64,000 nt of DNA from JANQOH01 sp965242575 (GTDB lineage Bacteria; Pseudomonadota; Alphaproteobacteria; UBA7887). The position numbers and the translations under genes are program-made. Positions within the stretch are counted from its first letter, which is position 1. Every line of letters begins with the position of its first letter. The stretch lies in contig OZ251461.1 of the NCBI GenBank assembly GCA_965242575.1, positions 868,001 to 932,000 of the forward strand, written 5' to 3'. This document shows positions 1 to 8,833 of the stretch, in pieces. The notes below the pieces were generated by a model. It was not told where the DNA came from, did no database searches, and saw only the letters and a program-made list of their open reading frames with translations.

Positions 1-89
1 AGCGCCACTTCCGCCCGCGCCGCGTCGACGGCGCCTGGGACGCGGAATGCGGCGCCCTGCTGGACGCGCTGCTGCGCCTGGCGGCGTGA
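1..89 (+). CDS. C-terminal end of a probable Amidase_2 (AmpD-type) cell-wall amidase (partial)
   Basis: The window opens inside a gene: frame 3 is open from the first bases to a TGA at 87-89 and encodes a 28-residue tail containing RHFRPRRVDG followed by a short Leu/Ala-rich helix. A tail of the form RHFRPxRxDG...LL is what I know from the C-terminal peptidoglycan-binding helix of N-acetylmuramoyl-L-alanine amidases of the Amidase_2 family, which cleave the amide bond between muramic acid and the stem peptide. Only the tail is visible, so the family call is an inference. Confidence 0.45.
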   Translation, partial: RHFRPRRVDGAWDAECGALLDALLRLAA

Positions 90-142
90 CGGCGGCGGCG
101 AAACCGCCTATCGTTCCGTCCCGGCGACAGGGGAGGACGGTC

Positions 143-1531
143 ATGACGTTCGGGAACGACCCGGAAGGGATGCGGCTGCCGATCAAGGTCGACGCGACGT
201 CCAACGGCGAATTCGCGCCGATCCCGCTCGACGCGGCGAACCGCGCGGCGCGGCGGGAGGCGCACGCCCGCGCGGGGGAGAACGCGCGCCGCCTGGGCCT
301 GTCGCGGCGCGGCTTCATGGTCTCCGCCTGCGGCGCCGCGGCGACCCTGCTCGCCATGAACCGCGCCAACGCCGCCGCCGGGCGGACCGGCGGCTTCTTC
401 GACCTGCCGCAGCTCGCCGAACTCGACGCCGGCGCGGCGGCGGAGAGCCTCGACGGGCGGGAATTCGTCTTCGACGTCCAGGGCCATTTCGTCGGCCGGC
501 ACGGCCTGGGCCGCGTCGGCCTGGGCGGCGCCGACGCCTTCGTCCGCGACATCTTCGTCGATTCCGACACCGACATGATGGTGCTCTCGTTCATCCCGTC
601 GAACCGCGAGCGCGAGCTGCTGACCATCGCCGAGGCCGACGAGACCCGCCGCGTCATCGACGAAATGGAGGGCAGCCGGCGGCTCCTGGTCCACGGGCGG
701 GTGAACCCCAACCAGGACGGCGACCTGGACGGCATGGACGAACTGGCCGAGCGCTGGGGCGTCTCGGCGTGGAAGACCTATACCCAATGGGGGCCGGACG
801 GCCGCCCCGGCTTCTTCCTGCACGACGACGCCGGAGTCGCGCTGATCGAGAAGGCCCGCGCGCTGGGAGTGAAGACGATCTGCGTCCACAAGGGCCTGCC
901 CTTCGGCCGCCGCTCCTACGAACACAGCCTGGCGAGCGATGTGGGCGTCGCGGCGCGCATGTTCCCGGACGTGAACTTCCTCGTCTATCATTCGGGCTAC
1001 ATCAGCGGCGCGGCGGAGGGCCCCTACGACCCCGCGCGCGGCGAGGGGGTGGACGAACTGGTCCGCTCCTGCAAGGAGAACGGCGTCGGGCCGGGCGGCA
1101 ACGTCTATGCCGAGCTCGGCAGCACCTGGCGCTTCCTGATGCGCGACCCGGAGGCCGCCGCGCACGTCGTCGGCAAGCTGGTCAAGCATATCGGCGCGGA
1201 CAACGTCCTCTACGGCTCGGACTGCATCTGGTACGGCTCGCCGCAGGACCAGATCCAGGCGTTCCGCGCGTTCCAGATCGCGCCCGAGCTCCAGGAGGCG
1301 CACGGCTACGCGCCGATGACCCCGGAGCTGCGCGCGCGCATCTTCGGCCTCAACGCGGCCCGCGTGTACGGCGTCGATGCGGGCGAAGTGTTGCTGCGCG
1401 CGCGGCGGGACCGTTTCGGCCGCGCCCGCGCCGCCCGCCGCGCCGCGCCCGACCCGCATTTCCTCACCTTCGGCCCGAAGACCCGCGGCGAATACGCCGC
1501 CCTCCTCAAGGCCCGCGGCGGCCCGCTCTAG
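143..1531 (+). CDS. TAT-exported amidohydrolase-family protein
   Basis: 462 residues of the amidohydrolase-2 superfamily (TIM-barrel metal-dependent hydrolases and decarboxylases). The start at 143 is chosen because GGGGAGG lies just upstream; an upstream ATG at 47 would overlap the preceding gene. A twin-arginine motif, SRRGF at about residues 54-58, is followed by a hydrophobic stretch and ANAA, so export by the Tat pathway is likely, though the leader before the Arg pair is unusually long. Barrel features are FDVQGHF near 115, VHKGLPFG, a YHSGY strand and a late YGSDC that supplies the usual metal-binding Asp. The first metal-site motif is less typical (one clear His), so catalytic activity is not proven. 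Substrate unknown. It stands alone, 600 bp ahead of the liv-type transporter. Confidence 0.8.
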   Translation: MTFGNDPEGMRLPIKVDATSNGEFAPIPLDAANRAARREAHARAGENARRLGLSRRGFMVSACGAAATLLAMNRANAAAGRTGGFFDLPQLAELDAGAAAESLDGREFVFDVQGHFVGRHGLGRVGLGGADAFVRDIFVDSDTDMMVLSFIPSNRERELLTIAEADETRRVIDEMEGSRRLLVHGRVNPNQDGDLDGMDELAERWGVSAWKTYTQWGPDGRPGFFLHDDAGVALIEKARALGVKTICVHKGLPFGRRSYEHSLASDVGVAARMFPDVNFLVYHSGYISGAAEGPYDPARGEGVDELVRSCKENGVGPGGNVYAELGSTWRFLMRDPEAAAHVVGKLVKHIGADNVLYGSDCIWYGSPQDQIQAFRAFQIAPELQEAHGYAPMTPELRARIFGLNAARVYGVDAGEVLLRARRDRFGRARAARRAAPDPHFLTFGPKTRGEYAALLKARGGPL

Positions 1532-1600
1532 ACGCGGGCGGCGGCGCCGTCCCGGAATTCCCGAATCGGTCCCGAGGCCGCGCGCCGACGAATTCGGCGG

Positions 1601-1629
1601 TTGACAGGCTCGTCCACGATGTCTATCGT
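1601..1629 (+). promoter_or_regulatory. Predicted sigma70-type promoter
   Basis: TTGACA at 1601-1606 and TATCGT at 1624-1629 are separated by exactly 17 bases. Transcription would begin near 1636 and run through the 63-bp repeat array towards the substrate-binding protein at 2143, giving an untranslated leader of about 500 nt, unless a short reading frame from ATG 1663 to 1938 is translated. I cannot tell which. Confidence 0.5.
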
Positions 1630-1824
1630 TCGTTCTATGTGCGGCGGGGCGGGAGCGAAGGCATGAAGGGGAGGAGCGCCGTGCGGACCGGGCTCGAGAA
1701 TCGCCCGCCGCTCGGGACGGCGCGGGCGGCGGCGCCGCGCCTTCGTCCGTTTATCCCGGAATTCCCGGATCGCCCCCGCCCGGAAGCGCGGGCGTCCTCG
1801 CCTGCGTCTTGCGCGCCGCCCGGC

Positions 1825-2040
1825 GCCGTCCCGGTTGTCCCGGAATCGCCTACCCGCTCCCGCCCGGATCGCCGGCGCGGCGCGGGCGCCGTCCCGGTTG
1901 TCCCGGAATCGTCCTCCCGCCCCCGCCCGGATCGCTAGCGTGGCGCATGCGCCGTCCCGGTTATCCCGGAATCGTCCTCCCGCCCCCGCCCGGATCGCCG
2001 GCGCCGCCCGGGCGCCGTCCCGGTTGTCCCGGAACCGCAT
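1825..2040. repeat. 63-bp tandem repeat array
   Basis: Four units begin at 1825, 1888, 1951 and 2014, an exact 63-base period. Each starts with GCCGTCCCGGTTGTCCCGG (or ATCCCGG) and continues with a GGAATCG...CGCCCGGATCGC block; the last unit breaks down after about 24 bases. A diverged copy lies near 1745 and related CCCGGAATTCCC words occur at 1550. Because 63 is divisible by 3, both strands show artificial 21-residue protein repeats. The rest of the 1532-2142 gap holds the promoter at 1601 and no convincing gene, although an ATG at 1663 with a weak GGAG upstream opens a 91-codon frame rich in Pro and Arg. Confidence 0.85.
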
Positions 2041-2142
2041 TCCGCCGCGCCCCGGCGCCGCGCCTTGCCGCGCGCCGCGGGGTGTGGTTTGTTTTCGCTT
2101 CGGGCCGGCGGAGCGCCGGCCGGCGCCACCGGGAGGACGACC

Positions 2143-3426
2143 ATGACGACGTTCGGGACTCTCGCGCGCGGGTTCGCGCGCCTCTTGTGCATCGCCGCGC
2201 CGCTGGCGCTCGCCGCGCTCCCCGCGCGCGCCGATACCGTGAAACTCGGCCTGATCGAGCCGTTCTCCGGCCCCATCGCCGCCGTCGGGCGCGACACGCT
2301 GGAGATCTTCGAATTCTTCGCCGGGGAGGTCAACGCGCGCGGCGGCGTGCTCGGCGGCCGCCACATCGAGATCGTCCCGCTCGACAACGCCATGAACGCC
2401 GAGAAGACCACCCAGCAGCTGCGCAAGGTCATCGACGACGGCATCCGCTTCGTCAGCCAGGGGGTGGGCTCCAACCACGCCCTGAACATCATCAAGTTCC
2501 TCGGCCGCCACAACCGCCGCAACCCCGACCAGGCGATCCTGTTCCTCAACCATTCGGCGGTGACGACGGCGTTCACCAACGAGCTCTGCTCGTTCTGGCA
2601 CTTCCGCTTCGACGCCAACGTCGACATGAAGGTCGCGGCGCTGGCGACGCAGATCGGCCGCGACCCGTCGGCCTCCAGGCTCTACATGCTGAACCAGAAC
2701 TACGCCTACGGGCAGTCGTTCCAGGCCGCCGCGCGGCGGATGCTCGCCGAGCGCGCGCCGAACGTCGCGCTCGTCGGCGACGAACTCGTCGTCCCCTTCG
2801 GCAAGGTGCTCGACTTCACGCCCTACATCGCCAAGATCAGGGCGTCCGGCGCCGACACGGTGCTCACCGGCAATTGGGGGCCGGACCTCGTGCGCTTCGT
2901 CAAGGCCGCGGCGGAGGCCAACCTCGACGCGCCCTTCTACACCATCTACGGCGGCCTGCCGAGCTCGGTCGCCGGCATCGGCGGCAAGGACGGCATGGCG
3001 GTGCGCATGAAGCAGGTCACCGAAATGCACGAGAACGACCCGCTCTACGACTCCCAGCCGCCCGAAACGCTCGACGCCTACGACCGCTGGCGCGAACAGT
3101 CCGGCAAGAGCGTGTATTCCGACCGCATCGTGTGGACGGTCGAATTCTTCGCCGCCGCGCTCGACAAGGCGGGGAGCGACGACCCGGCCCAGGTCGCCCT
3201 CGCGCTCGAGGGGATGACCATGGACGGGCCGGCCGGCCCCATCGCCATGCGCGCCGCCGACCACCAGATCGTCTTCCCGATGGCGATCAGCACCATGTCG
3301 CAGGACGTCCGCCGCCCCATGATCTACGACGGCGACGATTACGGCGTCGCCTTCGCCACCGACGGGTGGGTCGCGGCGGGCGAAGTCGAACAGCCCACGA
3401 CCTGCGACATGAAGCGCCCCGTCTGA
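2143..3426 (+). CDS. ABC transporter periplasmic substrate-binding protein, branched-chain amino acid (LivJ/LivK) type
   Basis: 427 residues with a Sec signal peptide over the first 30 residues (hydrophobic core, ending LPARA). The mature start VKLGLIEPFSGPIAAVG is the characteristic first strand of the Peripla_BP_6 family. ATG 2143 is preceded by GGGAGGA. It delivers a small ligand, probably an amino acid, amide or similar polar compound, to the two permeases encoded next. It is the first gene of a five-gene unit with two permeases and two ATPases, all in the same direction; the gap to the first permease is 64 bp. The ligand cannot be read from the sequence. Confidence 0.88.
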   Translation: MTTFGTLARGFARLLCIAAPLALAALPARADTVKLGLIEPFSGPIAAVGRDTLEIFEFFAGEVNARGGVLGGRHIEIVPLDNAMNAEKTTQQLRKVIDDGIRFVSQGVGSNHALNIIKFLGRHNRRNPDQAILFLNHSAVTTAFTNELCSFWHFRFDANVDMKVAALATQIGRDPSASRLYMLNQNYAYGQSFQAAARRMLAERAPNVALVGDELVVPFGKVLDFTPYIAKIRASGADTVLTGNWGPDLVRFVKAAAEANLDAPFYTIYGGLPSSVAGIGGKDGMAVRMKQVTEMHENDPLYDSQPPETLDAYDRWREQSGKSVYSDRIVWTVEFFAAALDKAGSDDPAQVALALEGMTMDGPAGPIAMRAADHQIVFPMAISTMSQDVRRPMIYDGDDYGVAFATDGWVAAGEVEQPTTCDMKRPV

Positions 3427-3490
3427 CCCCTTCCGACCGTCGCCGAGGCCCCCGGCGCTCCGGCGCCGGGGCCGGAGCGCGGAGGACGGC

Positions 3491-4438
3491 ATGGAAAGTT
3501 TCGTCTTCGCGCTGTTCAACGGCGTGCTCTACGGCATGCTGCTGTTCCTGCTCGCGAGCGGGCTCACGCTGATCTTCAGCATGATGGGCGTGCTCAATTT
3601 CGCCCACGCCAGCTTCTTCATGCTCGGCGCCTATTTCGCCTACCAGATCAGCGAGGGCCTGTCGTTCTGGGCGGCGCTCCTCCTCGCCCCCGTCGTCGTC
3701 GGCGTCGCCGGCGCCGCGGTCGAGCGCTGGGGCCTGCGCCCGGTCCACCGCTACGGCCACGTCGCCGAACTCCTGTTCACCTTCGGCATCGCCTACGTCA
3801 TCGAGGAGCTGGTGCAGATGGTCTGGGGCCGGGTGCCCGTCCCCTACGAGATTCCGGAATCGATGACCGGCGCGCTGTTCTCCTGGCAGGGCTTCGACTA
3901 CTCGATCTACCGCGTCTTCATGCTGGTCGTCTCGGTGGCGATTTTCGTCGCCCTGTTCGCCCTGCTCACCTGGACCCGCATCGGGCTGATCATCCGCGCC
4001 GCCGTGTCCGACCCGACCCATGTCGCCACCCTGGGCCACGACGTGCCGCGCATCTTCATGTGGACCTTCGGCTTCGGCTGCGCGCTGGCCGGAGTCGCCG
4101 GAGTCGTCGGCGGCAACGTGCTCGGCACCGAGCCGGCGATGGCGATCCAGCTCGGCCCCATCGTCTTCGTCGTCATCGTCATCGGCGGCCTGGGCTCGCT
4201 CGGCGGCGCGCTGGCGGCGGCGCTGATCATCGGCGTCGTCACCCGCCTGGCGATCTTCTACGATTACGGCGTCGGCGGCCTCCTGCTGGCGTTCGGAGTC
4301 GAGATCGACCCCGCCGGCCTGCTGCGCGACTTCACCCGCGTCACCACCGCCCAGGTGGCGCCGGTGCTGCCCTACCTGCTGCTCGTGCTGATGCTGGTCC
4401 TCAAGCCGCGCGGCCTGTTCGGGACCCGCGACGTATGA
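3491..4438 (+). CDS. Branched-chain-amino-acid-type ABC transporter permease (LivH family)
   Basis: 315 residues, almost entirely hydrophobic, with about eight membrane segments. NGVLYGMLLFLLASGLTLIF near residue 10 and GVLNFAHASFFMLGAY near 36 are the hallmark N-terminal motifs of LivH permeases, and GGLGSLGGALAAALIIG near 235 is the family's cytoplasmic-loop coupling region that contacts the ATPase. ATG 3491 follows GCGGAGGACGGC. The stop overlaps the next permease's start by four bases (ATGA), so the two halves of the membrane channel are translationally coupled. Confidence 0.9.
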   Translation: MESFVFALFNGVLYGMLLFLLASGLTLIFSMMGVLNFAHASFFMLGAYFAYQISEGLSFWAALLLAPVVVGVAGAAVERWGLRPVHRYGHVAELLFTFGIAYVIEELVQMVWGRVPVPYEIPESMTGALFSWQGFDYSIYRVFMLVVSVAIFVALFALLTWTRIGLIIRAAVSDPTHVATLGHDVPRIFMWTFGFGCALAGVAGVVGGNVLGTEPAMAIQLGPIVFVVIVIGGLGSLGGALAAALIIGVVTRLAIFYDYGVGGLLLAFGVEIDPAGLLRDFTRVTTAQVAPVLPYLLLVLMLVLKPRGLFGTRDV

Positions 4439-5694
4439 CCGCCGCGCGCCTCGCCCCGTGGGTCGGCTTCGCCGTCATCCTCGCGGCGCTGCCGCAGCTC
4501 TTCCCGTCGGGCTTCGCGCTCACCACGATGAGCCAGATCGGCCTGCTCGTCGTCTTCGCGCTGGCCTACAACATGCTGCTCGGCCAGGGCGGCATGCTCT
4601 CCTTCGGCCATGCGATCTATTTCGGGCTGGCGGGCTATTTCACCGTCCACTACCTCAACTTCGTCTACGAAGGCCGCGCCCCCTACGTCCCGGTGAGCCT
4701 GATGCCGCTGCTGGGCGGCCTGGTCGGCCTGTTTTTCGGCGTGCTCGTAGGCTACGTCTCGACCCGCCGCGCGGGGACGACCTTCGCCATGATCTCGCTC
4801 GGCTTCGGCGAGATGGTCACGGCGCTGACCCTGGTGCTGGTGGCGATCTTCAACGGCGAGGACGGGATCCAGACCGACCGCGTCATCGGGGAGGACCTGT
4901 TCGGCGCCGATTTCGGGCCGAACATAGAGGTCTATTACCTGGTCGCCGGCTGGTGCTTCGTTTGCGTCCTGGCGATGTTCCTGCTCACGCGGACTCCGTT
5001 CGGGCGGCTTTCCAACGCGGTCCGCGACAACCCCGAACGCATCGAATTCGTCGGCTATTCGAGCCAGCGCATCCGCTGGCTGGCGTTCTCGCTGTCGTCC
5101 TTCTTCGCCGGGATCGCCGGCGCGCTGCACGCCGTCAACATCGAACACGTCGGCTTCGAGCAGGTGAGCATCCTGCAATCGGGGCTGGTGCTGTTCATGG
5201 TCTATATCGGCGGCGCCGCCAATTTCGCCGGACCGATCCTCGGCGCGGCGCTGCTCTACTTCCTCCAGAGCACGCTGACCGGCGTGACCGAGGCGTGGGT
5301 GCTGTATCTCGGCGTCCTGTTCGTCGCCGTGATCATGTTCTTCCCCGGCGGCCTCGCCGGGCTGGTCGCCATGCACCGGCCGATCTGGGCCGGCGGCGCG
5401 CGCCTCCTGGCCCCCCTCGCGCTGCCCTACGCGGCGTTTTCGGCCGCGTCGGTCGCGGGCGCGCTCGGCGTCATCGGCCTCGTCGAGATGCTCTACTTCC
5501 TGAGCTCGCGCTTGAGCACCGAGACCGACCTTTCGGTCTTCGGCGTCGCGGTCGACCCGTCCGGCGTCCTGTCGTGGGCCGCCTTCGCCGCGCTCGCCGG
5601 CGCCGGCGCGCTCGCCATGCGCCGGACCTGGCCGCCCGCCGCCGCGGCGTGGAGCGAGGCCATCGCCGCCGCCCGCGCGAGGCTCGGCGCGTGA
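4435..5694 (+). CDS. Branched-chain-amino-acid-type ABC transporter permease (LivM family) with C-terminal extension
   Basis: 419 residues. The core carries LGQGGMLSFGHAIYFGLAGY near residue 52, the standard LivM signature, and RLSNAVRDNPERIEFVGY, the coupling helix of this family. LivM proteins usually end soon after the FFPGGLAGL motif, here at about residue 310; this one continues for roughly 110 residues with two further hydrophobic segments and a charged tail. Start and end overlap the neighbours (ATGA at 4435, GTGA at 5691), so the operon is tightly coupled. The extension is real in this reading frame; its role is unknown. Confidence 0.88.
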   Translation: MTAARLAPWVGFAVILAALPQLFPSGFALTTMSQIGLLVVFALAYNMLLGQGGMLSFGHAIYFGLAGYFTVHYLNFVYEGRAPYVPVSLMPLLGGLVGLFFGVLVGYVSTRRAGTTFAMISLGFGEMVTALTLVLVAIFNGEDGIQTDRVIGEDLFGADFGPNIEVYYLVAGWCFVCVLAMFLLTRTPFGRLSNAVRDNPERIEFVGYSSQRIRWLAFSLSSFFAGIAGALHAVNIEHVGFEQVSILQSGLVLFMVYIGGAANFAGPILGAALLYFLQSTLTGVTEAWVLYLGVLFVAVIMFFPGGLAGLVAMHRPIWAGGARLLAPLALPYAAFSAASVAGALGVIGLVEMLYFLSSRLSTETDLSVFGVAVDPSGVLSWAAFAALAGAGALAMRRTWPPAAAAWSEAIAAARARLGA

Positions 5695-6440
5695 CCGCCG
5701 CCCTCGCCCTCGCCGGGGTCCGCAAGAGCTTCGGCAAGACCGAGATCATCCGCGGCGTCGACCTGGAGGTCGCGGCCGGCGAGCGCCACGCCATCATCGG
5801 CCCCAACGGCGCCGGCAAGTCCACCCTCTACAACCTGGTCAGCGGCCGCTTCCCGCCCTCGGCGGGCGAGATCCGCCTCCACGGGGAGGACATCGCCGGC
5901 AAGCCCCCGTTCGCCATCGCCCGCATGGGCCTCGCGCGGTCGTTCCAGGTCACCAACATCTTCGCCCGCATGAGCGTGCTCGACAACGTCCGCTGCGGCG
6001 CGCTGTTCGCGCTCGGCCACGGTTATGCGTGGTGGAAGCTGGTGGGCCGCCTCCGCGACGTCGCCGAGCGCGCCGAGGGCGTCCTGCGCCGGACCGGCCT
6101 GTGGGAAAAGCGGAATCTGCCGGCCGGCCTGCTCTCCTACGCCGACCAGCGCGCCCTGGAGCTCGGCGTCGCCATCGCCGGCGGCGCGGAAACGATCCTG
6201 CTCGACGAGCCGACCGCCGGGATGAGCCATTCCGAGATCGAGCAGGCGGTGGCGCTGATCCGCCGCATTTCCGAGGGCAAGACCCTGGTCATCGTCGAGC
6301 ACGACATGGGGGTGGTGTTCGACCTCGCCGACCGCATTTCGGTCCTGGTCTATGGGGAGATCATAGCGACCGGCGCGCCGGCGGAGATCCGCGCCTCCGC
6401 TGCGGTCCGCGAGGCGTATCTCGGCACGGAGGCGGCGTGA
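5691..6440 (+). CDS. Branched-chain-amino-acid-type ABC transporter ATP-binding protein (LivG family)
   Basis: 249 residues starting at GTG 5691, which overlaps the permease stop. Complete nucleotide-binding domain: Walker A GPNGAGKST near residue 38, the LivG-type ARSFQVTNIF segment, LLDEPTAGM (Walker B) near 170 and VEHDMGVVFDLADRI with the switch His. The signature loop reads LLSYADQRALELGVAIA, the degenerate form normal for LivG. It pairs with the LivF-type ATPase that follows to power uptake. The next gene starts on the last base of this stop codon. Confidence 0.9.
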   Translation: MTAALALAGVRKSFGKTEIIRGVDLEVAAGERHAIIGPNGAGKSTLYNLVSGRFPPSAGEIRLHGEDIAGKPPFAIARMGLARSFQVTNIFARMSVLDNVRCGALFALGHGYAWWKLVGRLRDVAERAEGVLRRTGLWEKRNLPAGLLSYADQRALELGVAIAGGAETILLDEPTAGMSHSEIEQAVALIRRISEGKTLVIVEHDMGVVFDLADRISVLVYGEIIATGAPAEIRASAAVREAYLGTEAA

Positions 6441-7135
6441 TGCTCCGGGTGCGCGACCTGCACGCCTATTACGGCAAGAGCCACATCCTCCAGGGCGTGA
6501 GTTTCGACGTGGGCGCGGGGGAGATCGTGAGCCTGCTGGGCCGCAACGGCGTCGGCCGCTCGACGACGCTCAAGGCCGTCACCGGCGAGGTGGCGCCGCA
6601 CGGCGCCATTACCTTCAAGGGCGAGCGGATAGACGGCCGCAAGACGCATGAGATCGCCCGCCGCGGCGTCGGCTACGTCCCCGAGAACCGCAACATCTTC
6701 CCCACCCTCACGGTGCGCCAGAACCTGGTCCTGGGCATAAAGGACATGCGCGCGAAGGGCCGTTGGTCCATCGACGACATGTTCGACATGTTCCCCAACC
6801 TGCGCGAGCGCGCCGACGCCCTGGGTTCGGTGATTTCCGGCGGCGAACAGCAGATGCTCACCATGTGCCGCACGCTGATGGGCGACCCGGACCTGGTGAT
6901 GATCGACGAGCCCACCGAGGGCCTGGCGCCGAAATTGGTCGAACAGGTGGCCCGCCTCCTCGCCGAGATCGCCCGCCGCGGCGTGTCGATCCTGCTGGTG
7001 GAGCAGAAGCTCGCCATCGCGTTGGACATCTCGCACCGCATCTACGTAATGGGCCACGGCAAGATCGTGTTCGACGGCTCGGTGGATGAGTTCAAGGCCG
7101 ACGAGAAGGTGCGCGGGGAGTGGCTGGAGGTGTAG
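6440..7135 (+). CDS. Branched-chain-amino-acid-type ABC transporter ATP-binding protein (LivF family)
   Basis: 231 residues; ATG 6440 shares one base with the LivG-type stop (TGATG), and a GTG one codon earlier is an alternative. It has the LivF features GYVPENRNIFPTLTV, SGGEQQMLTMCRTLMG and MIDEPTEGLAP, so it is the second ATPase of the transporter. The Walker A motif reads GRNGVGRST: the usually invariant Lys is Arg40. I have seen GxGRST in other alphaproteobacterial and betaproteobacterial LivF-like proteins, so this is probably a family variant rather than damage, but the site may bind ATP differently from the LivG-type partner. Last gene of the operon. Confidence 0.88.
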   Translation: MLRVRDLHAYYGKSHILQGVSFDVGAGEIVSLLGRNGVGRSTTLKAVTGEVAPHGAITFKGERIDGRKTHEIARRGVGYVPENRNIFPTLTVRQNLVLGIKDMRAKGRWSIDDMFDMFPNLRERADALGSVISGGEQQMLTMCRTLMGDPDLVMIDEPTEGLAPKLVEQVARLLAEIARRGVSILLVEQKLAIALDISHRIYVMGHGKIVFDGSVDEFKADEKVRGEWLEV

Positions 7136-7233
7136 GGCGCACGTTTTCGGGGCGGTTTCGGCGGTCGGCGGAGGTCGGCCGGGAAGAACTCGATGGTGCG
7201 GAACGAACATGAGCGTAAGTATGGAGAGCAAAA

Positions 7234-7725
7234 ATGTCGCACATCAATGAAGGCGGAAAACCGCCATGGGCGGATCGTCGGGACCTGTCCGAGGAGGCCC
7301 TCGCTGAAGAATGTCCCGATGTCCTCGGTCCGGGAACGTGGGACACCGAGGCTATGGGCGGCCCGCCGCCCGGGCCGCGCGAATTTTGGATTGCGATGCA
7401 ATTCGGCCAAACGAAACCAAAATATCGACGCCTCGCGATCACGGGATCGTCGACGACCGCCGCGCCAACGAATTCCCGAGCCCGCCGGGTTCGGAAGATG
7501 TTTATGGCCGCAATCCGATCTCGGAGGATATGGCGGCGATACCGTGATTCTCGATTTGATGCGCGATCACGAAGGGAGAAACTCCGAACTCCCGCGCCAG
7601 CTCGTCCATGTCCTCGCCGTCGACCGAAGCGGCCGGCGCCTTGTTCCGCAACGCGGCGGAGGGCGCCAGGAATTCGGCGGCGAAGGCGCGGTTGCGCTGC
7701 TGTTGCTCGGAGCGCGCTCGAGTGA
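7234..7725 (+). CDS. Possible small gene or 5' gene fragment in the gap after the transporter
   Basis: ATG 7234 has a well-placed GGAGAG seven bases upstream, and the first 70 or so codons are protein-like (acidic run LSEEALAEECPDV, aromatic EFWIAMQFG) with more A/T than the surrounding genes. After about codon 75 the frame becomes Arg/Ser-rich, as antisense DNA does, and it overlaps the opposite-strand gene ending at 7502. I read it as either a short hypothetical gene or the 5' end of one whose 3' part was lost when the accessory pair at 7502-9224 arrived. The 7136-7501 gap holds nothing else I can support. Confidence 0.25.
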   Translation: MSHINEGGKPPWADRRDLSEEALAEECPDVLGPGTWDTEAMGGPPPGPREFWIAMQFGQTKPKYRRLAITGSSTTAAPTNSRARRVRKMFMAAIRSRRIWRRYRDSRFDARSRREKLRTPAPARPCPRRRPKRPAPCSATRRRAPGIRRRRRGCAAVARSALE

Positions 7726-8833
7726 GCAACGCATTCGAATCCGGAGATACGAGGACTTGCGCCAGCGCGCGGCAGAAGAGGAACTTCCTGCCGTTCTCGC
7801 CAAACCTTCGCAACGCGAAAGCCGGGTTGTTCTCGTCGTCGCGGACCACCACCCCGTCGATCAGCTCCGCGCCGGAGAAATCGACCGGGCGCGCCGCCTC
7901 CTCCAGCGACTCGGGGGATTCGCCCACCGCCTCCGCCACGCCCGCCATCGTCGGCAACGGCGCTCCGTCCAGGTCCAGGGCGCGCCGAAACGCCCTCGCC
8001 AACTCGTATCCGGCGCGCCACGGATTGCCTTCCTCCAGGTTCGCCGCCTCCAGCACGTGGCTCCGAACCGACCCGACGCGACTCAAGGCGAGTCCGCGCT
8101 CCCTCGCGCGGCGGGCGGCGCGCGATATGGCCGCGCATCCGGCGGCCGGGTCTCGTCCGTCCAGGGCCGCCACGGATTCCCCGAGCGGCATCCCGTCGAG
8201 TCTTCCGGCCAGATCGAGCACCAGCGCGCGGTCATCCTCCGCGATGGCGTACGGGTCCCAACCCAGGCCGGCGGCGGCCTCGCAAAAATCGGCCTCCGCG
8301 CGGTCGGCGGCCTGGACGGCGGCCCATTCCTCTTGCAGAAGGGTGCCTTCGATATCGAACGAATCGAGGCGGCGCACCGTCCCGTCGATCAGATCGGCGC
8401 AGGTTTCGCGAAACGCGCCGCTGTCCACCCAGAGGCTTCCGCCGGAGAGAAAATCGACCCCCGCCCAACGGGACCGCCCGGGTAGCCATTCAAGGCGGGT
8501 TCGGGCGCCCGTCGGCGCGATTCTCAACGTCGGAAAAGCGTATCCGTCCATGCCGACGCCAAGCGTGTGTCGGCGCAAGAAACCCGGGTCGCGTTCTTTT
8601 ACCGGGTTTGCCAGTTCGTGCGTAAGGAACCACCAATTCGTCGCCAGCCACTCGGCGAGCGGGTAGATCGGAACGAAAATTTCCTCGCGAACCGTCCTGG
8701 AGCGACTGTCGAAAACACGGGCGATCGCCGTTTCGCCGGCCCGTATCCGCAGCGACGCCCACGTCGCGCGCAGTTCCGGCCCCGCGACGCCGTCCGCGCC
8801 CATCCAGTCGAATTCGAATTCAAGGTTCGGCAT
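7502..8833 (-). CDS. ImmA/IrrE-like protein of a two-gene accessory cassette
   Basis: 443 residues, not a housekeeping family I can name fully. The C-terminal third contains LLTRARSEQQQRNRAFAAEF followed by LAPS, then LAREFGVSPFVIAHQIENHG; the R-x-FAAEFLAP pattern and the closing helix are typical of ImmA/IrrE (DUF955) metallopeptidase-like proteins, where they follow an HExxH zinc motif. I see no HExxH here, so it may be an inactive or divergent member. The N-terminal 250 residues are an uncharacterised extension (FVPIYPLAEWLATNWWFLTHE). Its start overlaps the 3' end of the upstream small gene by 14 bases, suggesting coupled translation. ImmA-like proteins often act with phage repressors, toxin-antitoxin pairs or mobile elements. 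Confidence 0.6.
   Translation of the reverse strand: MPNLEFEFDWMGADGVAGPELRATWASLRIRAGETAIARVFDSRSRTVREEIFVPIYPLAEWLATNWWFLTHELANPVKERDPGFLRRHTLGVGMDGYAFPTLRIAPTGARTRLEWLPGRSRWAGVDFLSGGSLWVDSGAFRETCADLIDGTVRRLDSFDIEGTLLQEEWAAVQAADRAEADFCEAAAGLGWDPYAIAEDDRALVLDLAGRLDGMPLGESVAALDGRDPAAGCAAISRAARRARERGLALSRVGSVRSHVLEAANLEEGNPWRAGYELARAFRRALDLDGAPLPTMAGVAEAVGESPESLEEAARPVDFSGAELIDGVVVRDDENNPAFALRRFGENGRKFLFCRALAQVLVSPDSNALLTRARSEQQQRNRAFAAEFLAPSAALRNKAPAASVDGEDMDELAREFGVSPFVIAHQIENHGIAAISSEIGLRP

Noticed and set aside
1528..3519. Minus-strand reading frame of 663 codons containing 21-residue repeats (FRDNRDGARAAP type)
   Set aside because: It lies antisense to the substrate-binding protein; the repeats come from the 63-bp DNA array whose period is a multiple of three.
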